A DNA stretch of 33,037 nucleotides from CALUTH01 sp964452495 (GCA_964452495.1 CAYVMC010000026.1:1-33037); one strand, 5' to 3'; counted from the stretch's first letter, positions 1-7,826 are shown. The notes: generated by a model from the sequence alone, not told the origin. Translations and numbers: made by a program.

Positions 1-156
1 GCGTGTTATTTCCGGCTGTGTCGTATTTATAATCATTGAATTCATCCACGATGCCATCTGAGTTATAATTTATACGCCGCGTGTTATTTCCGGCTGTGTC
101 GTATTTATAATCATTGAATTCATCCACGATGCCGTCTGAGTTATAACTTATTTCCC
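1..156 (-). repeat. Two 78-bp coding repeats
   Basis: Positions 1-78 and 79-156 begin with the same sequence and match at nearly every base over their first 70 positions (for example A versus G in the Asp-Gly codon region). Each encodes one 26-residue YNSDGIVDEFNDYKYDTAGN-type unit. Near-identity at DNA level points to recent duplication or ongoing conversion. Confidence 0.8.
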
Positions 157-964
157 GCGTTGTTTTGCCATTTTCGTCAAGATATTTTTCAATCCTGCCA
201 TCTTCGTTATAAACTACTGTTGTACCATCTGGCTGTAATATCGCTTTACCAGCATTATGTTTATTTTGCAGCAAATACTTCGCAACTTCCGCTGATGGTA
301 TAGATGAAGGTATATCGCTTGCTCTTCGCGGTGGTGTCACGGCGGAAGGAGGAGTCACGGCGGGAGGAGTCACGGCGGAAGGAGGAGTCACGGCGGGAGG
401 AGGAGTCACGGCTGCTGGCGGTTGTGTCGCTCCTGTTGCCGGCGGTTGAGTCGCACCTGCTGCCGGTTGTTGAGCCGCACCTGTTGCCGGCGATTGAGTC
501 GCACCTGTTGCCGGCGGTTGAGCAGCACCTGTTGCCGGCGGTTGAGCCGCTCCGGCTGCCGGCGGTTGAGTCGCACCTGTTGCCGGCGGTTGTGTCGCAC
601 CTGCTGCCGGCGGTTGAGCCGCACCTGTCGCCGGTTGTTGAGCCGCACCTGCTGCTCCGTTGACTTTCTTAAAACCCATCGCTGTATATATTTTATCCAG
701 CTGTGATTTCGTAAGGTTTATTACATCGCCTGCCTTAACTATATAACTGTTCCGCCAGCCGGCACGAGTTTTGTCATTTCCGCCGGAGTATAGCTGCTCG
801 CCCTCTGCCTTCTCTTCTGCCTGCACTTCATCAAATACACTCAGTACATTATTCCAGTTGATTTTACTTGCATCGCCTTCGTACCCAGCTTCTTTCGCTT
901 TATCCAAAAATATGTACGTTAAACCACGATCTCCATTCTTTACTGTGTAACTAAAATCTGCCAT
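1..964 (-). CDS. YD-repeat-like protein with Pro/Ala/Thr linker (3' end outside window)
   Basis: The reading frame opens at the ATG at 964-962 and stays open to the left edge, so at least 321 codons are present and the C-terminus is missing. Residues 1 to about 100 form a domain with two short YTVKNGD / YIVKAGD motifs that faintly recall LysM modules; that is a weak resemblance, not an assignment. A low-complexity linker follows: about ten 8-residue units of the form GATQPPAT, then VTPPSA-like units. After the linker comes RRASDIPSSIPS and 26-residue repeats of the form YNSDG...YKYDTAGNNTR, the last two nearly identical at DNA level. The same post-linker layout is found in the neighbour at 1311-2210, so the two are paralogues. 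YD-type repeats are usual in surface or secreted proteins; no signal peptide is visible. The function is unknown. Confidence 0.8.
   Translation of the reverse strand, partial: MADFSYTVKNGDRGLTYIFLDKAKEAGYEGDASKINWNNVLSVFDEVQAEEKAEGEQLYSGGNDKTRAGWRNSYIVKAGDVINLTKSQLDKIYTAMGFKKVNGAAGAAQQPATGAAQPPAAGATQPPATGATQPPAAGAAQPPATGAAQPPATGATQSPATGAAQQPAAGATQPPATGATQPPAAVTPPPAVTPPSAVTPPAVTPPSAVTPPRRASDIPSSIPSAEVAKYLLQNKHNAGKAILQPDGTTVVYNEDGRIEKYLDENGKTTREISYNSDGIVDEFNDYKYDTAGNNTRRINYNSDGIVDEFNDYKYDTAGNNT
337..656 (-). repeat. Coding tandem repeats (24-bp and 15-18-bp units)
   Basis: Read on the minus strand, about 415-656 consists of roughly ten 24-bp units encoding GATQPPAT with small variations. About 337-413 consists of 15- to 18-bp units encoding VTPP(S/P)A. 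The array lies inside the partial YD-repeat gene and keeps its frame. Such arrays change copy number easily by slippage, so linker length probably differs between strains. Confidence 0.85.
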
Positions 965-1027
965 TTTCTCTGCCGCCTTTCATTTTTTTCGTAATACTCT
1001 TTTTATTTCTTACGGCAGTTTTTTTTT

Positions 1028-1214
1028 AAACTTTAGCCCACCCCACCACATCATATCATATCATATCATATAGGGGATTATAACTTGATTTCAGCACAAT
1101 ATAAATTCATCTTTACATTTTGTTACATCGGAAGATTTGTTAAGTTTTCGTAATATTTTGTTTGCATTAGGATAGAAACCGACCCGCCTGATACACTAAT
1201 GTTTACTCTCTTTC
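1028..1214 (-). repeat. Leader repeat copy A (187 bp), upstream of the partial YD gene
   Basis: This block matches 2277-2463 without gaps and with five mismatches by eye. Each copy lies just upstream of one YD-repeat gene (starts at 964 and 2210), so the duplication included the promoter and leader. Read on the minus strand it holds a TGTAAC-N4-TGTAAA direct repeat (1127-1112), a TATAAT -10 hexamer (1082-1077) without a good -35, and then a pentanucleotide run (about four TCATA units on the plus strand, near 1050-1071) in the predicted 5' leader. It fills most of the gene-free stretch 965-1310; the rest holds the hairpin at 1248-1277. Confidence 0.9.
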
Positions 1215-1247
1215 GACCAAACGACAGAACCCCCAAACCTGCATACT

Positions 1248-1277
1248 AAAACACCGGCAGTTTTTCCGCCGGTGCCG
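1248..1277 (-). terminator. Rho-independent terminator of the second YD gene
   Basis: On the minus strand a 7-bp GC-rich stem (CACCGGC/GCCGGTG) with a 9-nt loop is followed by TTTT. It lies just downstream of the stop codon of the gene ending at 1311. Confidence 0.8.
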
Positions 1278-1308
1278 TTTGGATTTTACAGTCTGACAGT
1301 GCCATCGG

Positions 1309-1322
1309 GATTATAGATTATA
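1309..1322. repeat. 7-bp tandem duplication GATTATA x2
   Basis: GATTATAGATTATA sits at the 3' end of the YD gene. Removing one copy lets the frame continue as EYNPDGTVRL and stop at 1288-1286, matching the YN(S/P)DG repeat pattern. Confidence 0.85.
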
Positions 1323-2210
1323 CTCTGTCTCCCGCATTAATTTTCCGTTTGCATCATATTCAAAACTATAGACACTATCCTTGATTCCATCTGAATTATA
1401 GTTTATCCTCCACGTGCAATTTCCGTCTGCGTCGTATTTATAATCTTGGCAATCCTTCAGGCTGCCATCTGAGTTATACAATGTCTCACGCGTCTTATTT
1501 CCTGCTGTGTCATATTCATTATCTGTGAAATGCCTCAGGCTGCCATCTGAGTTATAGACTACGTGCCGCGTTTCATGTCCGGCTGTGTCGTATTTCGACT
1601 CAGAGAAGAAATTCACACTGCCATCTGAGTTATATGATATAAACCGCTCCTTTCCATTTGCGTTGTATTCTGTATCAATGATCATATTCACGCCGTTACC
1701 TCCAACCTCATACGCTATAAGCCGCGTTTCTTTCCCATCTGCGTTATAGTATCTTTCAGGCCTGCCAGCACCGTCATAAACCACTCTTGTTCCATCAGGC
1801 ACATTCAATATTTTATATTTATTATTTTCATCCCCAACCACATACTGCGCAATCTTCTCAGAAGGAATTGATGAAGGTACCCTGCTAGCCCTTTTCGGAA
1901 TATTCTTTGGCACAGGTGGTGATATCGGTTCCACTGCTGAAGGAGGGGTTACATCCTCTGTCGAAGATGAAGGTTTCACTTCTGAAGAGGGGGTTATAAC
2001 CTCCGGCGAGGATGTAGGTTTCACATCCTTGCTGAAACTAAAACTGTCACCAATTTGTCCCCAGTTTGCATCGTTATTCAAACCGCTTTGAATTTGAATA
2101 TTACGTTTCATACATGCCATCTCAAGCTGGCTTTTAGACATCTCCGCAACCATTGCAGGCGAAAGCCCACTCTGCACTAATGCTTCTCTAAGCATCTGTA
2201 AATTTTCCAT
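1311..2210 (-). CDS. YD-repeat-like protein, C-terminus shifted by a 7-bp duplication
   Basis: I start this at the ATG at 2210 (MENLQMLREALVQ). An AAAGGAG lies 11 bases upstream; the ATG nine bases earlier sits too close to it, and the longer frame back to 2267 runs through the ribosome site. The product is about 299 residues. A short helical N-terminal segment and a Ser/Pro/Glu-rich linker are followed by RASRVPSSIPSEKIAQY and at least four 26-residue repeats (YNSDGS...YxYDxxGNxTR). The C-terminal half is paralogous to the gene ending at 964, but the N-terminal domain is unrelated, which suggests modular swapping. The last codons lie on a tandem 7-bp repeat that shifts the frame. No signal peptide is seen and the function is unknown. 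Confidence 0.85.
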   Translation of the reverse strand: MENLQMLREALVQSGLSPAMVAEMSKSQLEMACMKRNIQIQSGLNNDANWGQIGDSFSFSKDVKPTSSPEVITPSSEVKPSSSTEDVTPPSAVEPISPPVPKNIPKRASRVPSSIPSEKIAQYVVGDENNKYKILNVPDGTRVVYDGAGRPERYYNADGKETRLIAYEVGGNGVNMIIDTEYNANGKERFISYNSDGSVNFFSESKYDTAGHETRHVVYNSDGSLRHFTDNEYDTAGNKTRETLYNSDGSLKDCQDYKYDADGNCTWRINYNSDGIKDSVYSFEYDANGKLMRETEYNL

Positions 2211-2276
2211 AATACACATTGCTCCTTTCTTTCTTAAAAAATAACTAACAATTTGTATTAACGGCACAACTTAAAA

Positions 2277-2463
2277 AAACTTTAGCCCACCCCACCACAT
2301 CATATCATATCATATCATATAGGGGATTATAACTTGATTTCAGCACAATATAAACTCATCTTTACATTTCGTTACATTGGAAGATTTGTTAAGTTTTCGT
2401 AATATTTTGTTTTCATTAGGATAGAAACCGACCCGCCTGATACACTAATATTTACTCTCTTTC
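2277..2463 (-). repeat. Leader repeat copy B (187 bp), upstream of the second YD gene
   Basis: This is the partner of 1028-1214 at a constant offset of 1249 bp. It holds the same elements: the TGTAAC-N4-TGTAAA direct repeat (2376-2361 read on minus), TATAAT, and the pentanucleotide run. The five differences from copy A include one inside the N4 spacer but none in the TGTAA half-sites. Confidence 0.9.
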
Positions 2464-2479
2464 AGCCCATCAACAGAAA

Positions 2480-3460
2480 CTATGACAAAATCTGTTTTGT
2501 TACTAATCCCAAATCAAACTTTAAACAGCCTAACTCTTCACAGGATTTTTGTCTTCTTTCCCACAGACAGGGACGCAGAGGACACGGATAATTGTTCAAT
2601 ATAGGAATTATCAGCCCGTTGTCCGGAATTAACTTTCTGTAATCGGTTGAACCGAAAAATACGTACGTCTTTGTACCGACACCAACAGCAATATGCAGCG
2701 GTGCCGAATCAGAACACACAAATATTTCCGCAGAAGAAATAAGTTTGGCAAGCGAGTTAAGCGATAAGTTCTGTACTGTCATATCCGTATAAACAAGGTC
2801 TTTAGGCAGATTACATTTTATAATATCCGTTACTTCCTTATCATCCTTACCTCCTGTAAGAATTATCTCCCTGCCGCTTTTTGCAAGCAATTTTATCAAT
2901 TCTGCCCACTCATACGGAGTAATAGTTTTTACTACACCCTGTTTTATACTCTTCCGGCTGACTCCCGGATGGATAAGGATAGTACCGGACTTTTTTGGCT
3001 GCTTTTCTAATTTGTTAAATACCGGCAATTCCGTGAATATAGACGTAAACGGTGTTACAAGTTCGTGATACATTTTTACCGCATACCGATTTTTATCAAG
3101 AAATACAGCACTTGTCAAAAGTTTACGGCTTAAAATTCCCGTATCAAAACCTGCTCTGGACTTTATACCACTTAAAAACAAAAGAATACTTATTAACTTA
3201 TTACCCCCTGACGATATTACACAATCAAACCGCCCGAACCACATTTTTATAAGAAGTTTAATCATTCCCGTTTTTGTTTTAGGAACACAAATAACTCTAT
3301 CAATTACAGAAGTAAGCTCCGTTATTCCGCTGCTGCGTTTTTCAAGAGCCAAAGTAATTTTGGATTCGGGAAACTCCTTCTTAAACGAAAGAATTGAAGG
3401 AAGAAATAAAATCTCATCCCCAATCCCGCCAAAATTAATAAATAGTACATTTTTACTCAT
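2480..3460 (-). CDS. Glycosyltransferase family 9 (heptosyltransferase-like)
   Basis: This 326-residue protein has the two-Rossmann layout of family 9 (ADP-heptose:LPS heptosyltransferase type) enzymes, which act at the cytoplasmic face on lipopolysaccharide core or similar glycans. Visible marks are the N-terminal FINFGGIGDEILFLPSI strand-loop-helix, ILIHPGVS in mid-protein, LTGGKDD, and the C-terminal nucleotide-sugar motif SDSAPLHIA followed by VFFGSTD. Length is normal for the family. The sugar and acceptor cannot be told from sequence. No Shine-Dalgarno sequence precedes the ATG; a TATAAT lies just upstream, so the message may be leaderless. The gene is divergent from the ComM-like gene. 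Confidence 0.85.
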   Translation of the reverse strand: MSKNVLFINFGGIGDEILFLPSILSFKKEFPESKITLALEKRSSGITELTSVIDRVICVPKTKTGMIKLLIKMWFGRFDCVISSGGNKLISILLFLSGIKSRAGFDTGILSRKLLTSAVFLDKNRYAVKMYHELVTPFTSIFTELPVFNKLEKQPKKSGTILIHPGVSRKSIKQGVVKTITPYEWAELIKLLAKSGREIILTGGKDDKEVTDIIKCNLPKDLVYTDMTVQNLSLNSLAKLISSAEIFVCSDSAPLHIAVGVGTKTYVFFGSTDYRKLIPDNGLIIPILNNYPCPLRPCLWERRQKSCEELGCLKFDLGLVTKQILS

Positions 3461-3480
3461 ATTTGTATTATATTATAAAC
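3461..3480. promoter_or_regulatory. 20-bp divergent promoter gap
   Basis: Only 20 bp separate the start codons of the glycosyltransferase (3460) and the ComM-like gene (3481). The gap is TATAAT/TATTAT-rich on both strands: on minus TATAAT at 3472-3467, on plus TATTAT at 3471-3476. Each would place transcription start at or next to the ATG, and neither gene has a Shine-Dalgarno sequence. Convincing -35 boxes are not visible. Confidence 0.5.
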
Positions 3481-5025
3481 ATGGTTAATAAATCGATTAC
3501 AGCAACCACCATTGGAATAGAAGCTTATAAAGTTGAAGTAGAAGTTGATACATTAAATTCACTCCCAGGAATGAGTATTGTAGGGCTGCCAGATTCCGCT
3601 GTATCCGAAGCCAAAGAACGTGTACGTTCAGCAATTAAAAACTCCGGTTTTTCTTTCCCGCAAGGCAAAGTTGTAGTAAATCTTGCTCCGGCAGATATAA
3701 AAAAAGAAGGTACAAATTTTGACCTGCCGATTGCTATAGGTATTTTAAAAGAAGAAGGTATATTCTCCGATTCTGCGGAACTTATTAGAGATGCTGATAA
3801 AATCGGGTTTATTGGGGAACTCTCGCTTGACGGCTCTTTGCGTAGTATTAATGGTGTCCTCTCACTAGTACTTGCACTTAAACATGCAGGCATTAAATCT
3901 GTTTTCGTCCCTAAAATCAATGCTAAAGAAGCGGGAATGGTTGATGGTATAAATGTATACGGTGCCTCTAATCTGGCGGAAATAATACATCATTTTACAG
4001 ATTCGCCTATTCCTCAAACCAGAATAGATGCGCAAAACTATTTAAGCAAAGATTTAGAAGCAGAAGAATATACTGTTGATTTTAAAGACGTAAAAGGACA
4101 AAAGAAAGCAAAACGGGCTTTTGAAATAGCCGCTGCCGGCGGACACAATATACTTATGAGCGGACCGCCCGGAGCAGGTAAAACAATGATGGCAAAGTGT
4201 TTTGCATCAATACTCCCTCCTCTTAACCTTGAAGAAGCATTAGAACTTACAAAGATTTACAGTATTTGCGGATTATTACCGGAAAATAAACCGCTTATAA
4301 CCCAAAGACCATACAGGGCTGTTCACCACACTGCATCAGCCTACGGAATTATAGGCGGCGGCAGTAACCCGAAACCGGGAGAAATTACTCTTGCTCACCG
4401 TGGAGTACTGTTTCTTGACGAAATAGTAGAATTTCCAAGAAATGTACTGGAAGTTCTTCGCCAACCATTAGAAGACGGTGAAGTTGTTGTATCCCGTGCA
4501 AAGTTATCAGTAAAATATCCTTCAAGATTTACTCTTGTTGCAGCAATGAATCCCTGCCCGTGCGGTTTTCTAGGTGACAATACAAAAACCTGCACCTGTT
4601 CGGATGTTCAAATACAGCGATACAAATCACGGTTGTCAGGCCCCCTGCTTGACAGAATTGACCTTATAATTACTGTTCCAAAACTTTCAACCGAAGAATT
4701 GATAAATATTGATGATACTGCAGAAACATCTGCCGATATACGCAAGCGTGTTGTAAAAGCAAGAAAAATCCAGAATGAACGGTACAAAGACGAAGGAATA
4801 TTTACAAACTCCGAACTTAATGCAAAACAGATAAAAAAATATTGTAAATTAGATTCTCAAGGAGAAAAAATATTATCAATTGCAGCATTAAAATACGGGT
4901 TATCAGGACGTAAATACAACCGTATCTTAAAAATTGCACGTACAATCGCAGATTTAGACGGAGCAAAAGATATTGACACCAATCACATCAGTCAGGCTCT
5001 GCAATTCCGTGGTGGAATAGAGTAA
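3481..5025 (+). CDS. comM: YifB/ComM-family Mg-chelatase-like AAA+ ATPase
   Basis: The 514-residue product has the three-part layout of the YifB/ComM family: an N-terminal Lon-protease-like fold (GMSIVGLPDSAVSEAKERV, FPQGKVVVNLAPADIKKEG), a central AAA+ Mg-chelatase module with Walker A GPPGAGKT (about 228-235) and Walker B GVLFLDEI (about 307-314), and a C-terminal helical domain. The CPCGFLGDNTKTCTC cysteine cluster is typical. ComM is known in naturally competent bacteria as a branch-migration helicase that helps integrate transformed DNA; family members also occur in non-competent species. I chose the MVNKSIT start rather than the ATG six codons earlier because family members begin close to this point. 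No Shine-Dalgarno sequence is seen. Confidence 0.93.
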   Translation: MVNKSITATTIGIEAYKVEVEVDTLNSLPGMSIVGLPDSAVSEAKERVRSAIKNSGFSFPQGKVVVNLAPADIKKEGTNFDLPIAIGILKEEGIFSDSAELIRDADKIGFIGELSLDGSLRSINGVLSLVLALKHAGIKSVFVPKINAKEAGMVDGINVYGASNLAEIIHHFTDSPIPQTRIDAQNYLSKDLEAEEYTVDFKDVKGQKKAKRAFEIAAAGGHNILMSGPPGAGKTMMAKCFASILPPLNLEEALELTKIYSICGLLPENKPLITQRPYRAVHHTASAYGIIGGGSNPKPGEITLAHRGVLFLDEIVEFPRNVLEVLRQPLEDGEVVVSRAKLSVKYPSRFTLVAAMNPCPCGFLGDNTKTCTCSDVQIQRYKSRLSGPLLDRIDLIITVPKLSTEELINIDDTAETSADIRKRVVKARKIQNERYKDEGIFTNSELNAKQIKKYCKLDSQGEKILSIAALKYGLSGRKYNRILKIARTIADLDGAKDIDTNHISQALQFRGGIE

Positions 5026-5039
5026 AAGAATACCCTTCG

Positions 5040-5423
5040 TTACAACCCCGCAATAGAAATACTGGTTACTCCGACATTACGCGCGCAATCCATCAATTTT
5101 ACAACTGCACCGTGTTCCGCATTTTCTTCTGTCTGTATCAAAAGCCCGTCCTTATACTCCTTAAGTGACGAAGCAATAACCTTCTCCAGCTCAGCTTCAG
5201 GAACCTCTGTATCATCGTTATAGTATTTATTATCACTTGTGACAGTAAAACGCATAACTTTTGTATTCAAATTTTCCTGCTGTTCCTGAGTCACAACCTC
5301 CGGCACCTTCAGGTTTAATCCCTGTTGATCCAACAATGGCGCAATTACCATCATTATGATTAACAATACAAGAAATATATCCGTAAGCGGTGTTATATTA
5401 ATTTCATTAAAACTGTCACGCAT
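5040..5423 (-). CDS. exbD: ExbD/TolR-family proton-channel subunit (second copy)
   Basis: This 127-residue protein has one N-terminal membrane helix containing the essential Asp (D15 in ITPLTDIFLVLL), then a periplasmic domain. ExbD/TolR works with ExbB/TolQ to turn proton flow into force on TonB or TolA. It is the last gene of the minus-strand tonB-exbB-exbD-exbD run, 18 bp after the first exbD, and has an AAGGGA ribosome site 8 bases before the ATG. It shares 35 identical bases with the first copy over the helix start but differs elsewhere. Its stop faces the comM stop 14 bp away, with no clear terminator between. Confidence 0.9.
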   Translation of the reverse strand: MRDSFNEINITPLTDIFLVLLIIMMVIAPLLDQQGLNLKVPEVVTQEQQENLNTKVMRFTVTSDNKYYNDDTEVPEAELEKVIASSLKEYKDGLLIQTEENAEHGAVVKLMDCARNVGVTSISIAGL

Positions 5424-5441
5424 TTGTTTTTCCCTTATTAT

Positions 5442-5903
5442 CTATGATTGGGTATCTTTATCAAGTTCATTTTCCTGTAATTTTTTCTGGTCTTTCTTAT
5501 TGAGCGGTTCACCGGCAACAATAAGTTTTTTATACTCAGCCGCCTGTGCAGCATTCATAATTTCAAGAATAACCGAACTCTTAGTTTTTTCATCCGCCTT
5601 TACTACAACCTCCTGTTTTTCAAGTGAAGGTTTTAATTTTGAAAGTGCCTCAGTTAAGTTTTCATTTTGCACACGTTCACCGTTTAAATATATACTACCG
5701 TCACGGGTCACTGAAACCGTTGCATTCTGGTGTTCTATTGAAACCCCGCTGTTAATTTCCGGCATAGTAATAGCATTATCCATTGATTGAAATGTAGGTG
5801 CCACTACCATCATTATAATCAGAAGAACAAGAAATATATCCGTAAGCGGTGTTATATTAATCTCGGTAAACATTGTATTTTTTTTGCCGGAACTCATTGC
5901 CAT
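5442..5903 (-). CDS. exbD: ExbD/TolR-family proton-channel subunit (first copy)
   Basis: The 153-residue product has a membrane helix at about 20-36 with the conserved Asp at residue 22 (INITPLTDIFLVLLIIMMV), and a periplasmic domain with a charged C-terminal tail. It lies 12 bp after exbB. ExbD subunits pair inside an ExbB ring, so two different ExbD proteins could form a hetero-pair or serve different partners. The start at MAMSSG has AAGG about 10 bases upstream; an inner ATG two codons later is possible. Confidence 0.92.
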   Translation of the reverse strand: MAMSSGKKNTMFTEINITPLTDIFLVLLIIMMVVAPTFQSMDNAITMPEINSGVSIEHQNATVSVTRDGSIYLNGERVQNENLTEALSKLKPSLEKQEVVVKADEKTKSSVILEIMNAAQAAEYKKLIVAGEPLNKKDQKKLQENELDKDTQS

Positions 5904-5915
5904 CGTTCAATTACC

Positions 5916-6566
5916 TTATACCTTTAAACCTGAATTAGACGCAGCCTGAAAATGTTCTTCTTCAGAGTCTGCAAAACTCAAGAATAATAACTTAATTAAC
6001 TGAAAATTTGATTCAAAATCCTTTACCGTATTTTGAAAAGCGTTATAAAAAATAACAGCCAAAATAGCTACTCCAAGACCGAATGCTGTTGCAATCAGGG
6101 CAGAACCGATACCTGTAGCAACAGCAGCAGATTGATTACCCTGTACAGCTAAATCCTGAAAAGTATAAAGTATTCTTACAACAGTACCGAACAACCCTAA
6201 GAATGGTGCAACCCCGCCTATTGTACCGAGTATAGGCAGTTTGTCTTCAAGCTTTTTAACAGCAAGACTTGATGAAATATCAAATGAACGGGAGAAACCT
6301 TTTCTCTGATCTGTGTAAATTCTCACAGCTTCCTCCGTTAATTCTCCATAAATCCCGCCGCACTGTATTGCTATATTATTAGCGTTTATAAGATTATCAT
6401 TAGAAAGTTCTTTTGATAACTTACCAATAAGCGGTCCCACTTCTCGTTTGTTAGCCGCATAATAAGTCCAACGGTTAATAATAACACCTATTGCAAGAAT
6501 AGAACAAATCAAAATCGGCAACAATACCGGCCAATCCATTTTAATCGCATCTAATAGTAATTCCAT
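5916..6566 (-). CDS. exbB: ExbB/TolQ/MotA-family proton channel
   Basis: This 216-residue inner-membrane protein has the three helices expected for ExbB/TolQ: about 14-32, 111-134 and 150-174. The second and third carry the family pattern (LPILGTIGGVAPFLGLFGTV and AVATGIGSALIATAFGLGVAI), with the small residues and Thr that line the proton path. A GAGG ribosome site lies 9 bases before the ATG. It sits between the TonB-like gene and two exbD genes, so these should form one energy-transducing complex. Whether it serves TonB-dependent uptake or a Tol-like role cannot be decided here; no TonB-dependent receptor or pal gene is nearby. Confidence 0.93.
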   Translation of the reverse strand: MELLLDAIKMDWPVLLPILICSILAIGVIINRWTYYAANKREVGPLIGKLSKELSNDNLINANNIAIQCGGIYGELTEEAVRIYTDQRKGFSRSFDISSSLAVKKLEDKLPILGTIGGVAPFLGLFGTVVRILYTFQDLAVQGNQSAAVATGIGSALIATAFGLGVAILAVIFYNAFQNTVKDFESNFQLIKLLFLSFADSEEEHFQAASNSGLKV

Positions 6567-6586
6567 AATTTATATCCTCTTTTCTG

Positions 6587-7780
6587 TTAGTATTTTGACG
6601 CTCCAAATACATTGTAATCAAACGTAAATTGGATATCTATGTTTTGTCCTTTGTAATCTGCCGGCAACGGTTTGAACGGTGCCGTAAGTTCTACTGCTTT
6701 TAGAGCTGCAGCATCCGCACTCTGGAGTCCTGAACTTTTTAAAACCCTGCATGAAAGAAGTCTGCCATCTTTTGCAATCTTGAATAGAAGTACAACTCTC
6801 TTACTTTCATTACCCTTTGGCGGATCCCAGTTGAGTTTAATTTTACGCTGCAATTCACGCATATAAGGACCAAAATCCGGTTCTCTTAGTGCATCTATAC
6901 CAGGAGTACCGCCACCACCGCCCGGATTTCCGGCATTATAAGTATTTCCGCCGGCACTTCTACCTAACTGACCGCTGCCTCCCTTACTTGACGACGGAGA
7001 GAGTGAGGGTGCAGGTGCAAATGTACTGCCAACCCCCGCTAATGAAACAGATTCACCGGATGTTTTTGCAGTAGATGATGAACCGCTTCCAGACACCGGA
7101 CCTGTTGCCAGCGATTTCCCAACCGGTGTACTCGAAGGAACAGGAACCGTAAACGCACTAGAAGGTTTTTCTACTGGCTTAGGCGCCGCTATAGGTTTAG
7201 GTGACGGTGCAGGTGTAGGGGGAGCAGGCTTAGCCTCAGACGGCTTTGCCGCCTCTGCCTGTACAGGCTTAGATTGCTGCACCTGTTTTGGCTGTTGTAC
7301 CGGCTGTTGCTGTTGAACAGGTTTTGTAACCTTTTTTTGCGGTTGAGGGGCTGGTGTTGCCTTAGGCTTAGGCTGTGACGCAGCAGGCTGTACAGACGGT
7401 TTTGGTGTTGAACCAGCCTGGGACGGCATTGATACCGGACGTTTCGGGTCATTTTCACCGCCGCTTCTAGAATTTACATCCGCACGATTTCTTGTGTTCG
7501 GATTTCTCGGTGTTCCCTCATTCTGTACAAGTACAAATTCTATATCTTTTTTAAACTCTGGTTTCTGGAAAATAGTAAGATGAATACCGAACAATGCAAG
7601 CATTACTGTTACCAGCATTAATGCCCCGAAAGTCGCAGGGTGAAGGATAAATGATATCATCAGTGATTTTTTAAAGGATACCCCCTCATCACGCTCTTTG
7701 CGTGTTACAGCAGGCAGCGTGTATAAATCGTCCTGATTATCCTCCTCAATGAATATATTTTTATTTCCCAGTATTGTCAT
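6587..7780 (-). CDS. tonB: TonB-like energy transducer
   Basis: The 397-residue protein has a cytoplasmic N-tail, a single membrane helix at about 50-71, a very long Pro/Ala/Lys/Gln/Ser linker (about 110-290, with KPVQQQQPVQQPKQVQQ), and a TonB/TolA C-terminal domain (about 300-397, LQRKIKLNWDPPKG... FKIAKDGRLLSCRVLKSSG... AALKAVELTAPFKPLP). The last block is the usual TonB_C signature. The N-tail of nearly 50 residues before the helix is longer than in E. coli TonB. It is the first gene of the run with exbB and the two exbD genes, and the linker is long enough to span the periplasm. Confidence 0.9.
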   Translation of the reverse strand: MTILGNKNIFIEEDNQDDLYTLPAVTRKERDEGVSFKKSLMISFILHPATFGALMLVTVMLALFGIHLTIFQKPEFKKDIEFVLVQNEGTPRNPNTRNRADVNSRSGGENDPKRPVSMPSQAGSTPKPSVQPAASQPKPKATPAPQPQKKVTKPVQQQQPVQQPKQVQQSKPVQAEAAKPSEAKPAPPTPAPSPKPIAAPKPVEKPSSAFTVPVPSSTPVGKSLATGPVSGSGSSSTAKTSGESVSLAGVGSTFAPAPSLSPSSSKGGSGQLGRSAGGNTYNAGNPGGGGGTPGIDALREPDFGPYMRELQRKIKLNWDPPKGNESKRVVLLFKIAKDGRLLSCRVLKSSGLQSADAAALKAVELTAPFKPLPADYKGQNIDIQFTFDYNVFGASKY

Positions 7781-7791
7781 TGTTTTCTCTT

Positions 7792-7826
7792 ATTTGTAAC
7801 TTTATTCTATATTGAACCTTACAAAT
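7792..7826 (-). promoter_or_regulatory. Inverted repeat in the tonB leader
   Basis: An exact 8-bp inverted repeat (ATTTGTAA ... TTACAAAT, 19-bp spacer) ends 12 bp before the tonB ATG. It could be a protein site or an RNA hairpin at the start codon. The AT-rich make-up means chance is possible. Confidence 0.35.

Noticed and set aside
337..656. CRISPR-like regular repeats
   Set aside because: The units are contiguous, with no unique spacers, and they encode an in-frame Pro/Ala/Thr linker.
304..706. Open frames on the plus strand and a second minus frame across the repeat array
   Set aside because: They are by-products of a 24-bp repeat that keeps all frames open. The real frame is the minus one that starts at 964, with a ribosome-accessible start and a matching paralogue.
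3525..3920. 131-codon frame antisense to the ComM-like gene
   Set aside because: Ser/Thr/Pro-rich composition typical of antisense frames, with no ribosome site. It lies wholly inside a well-conserved gene.
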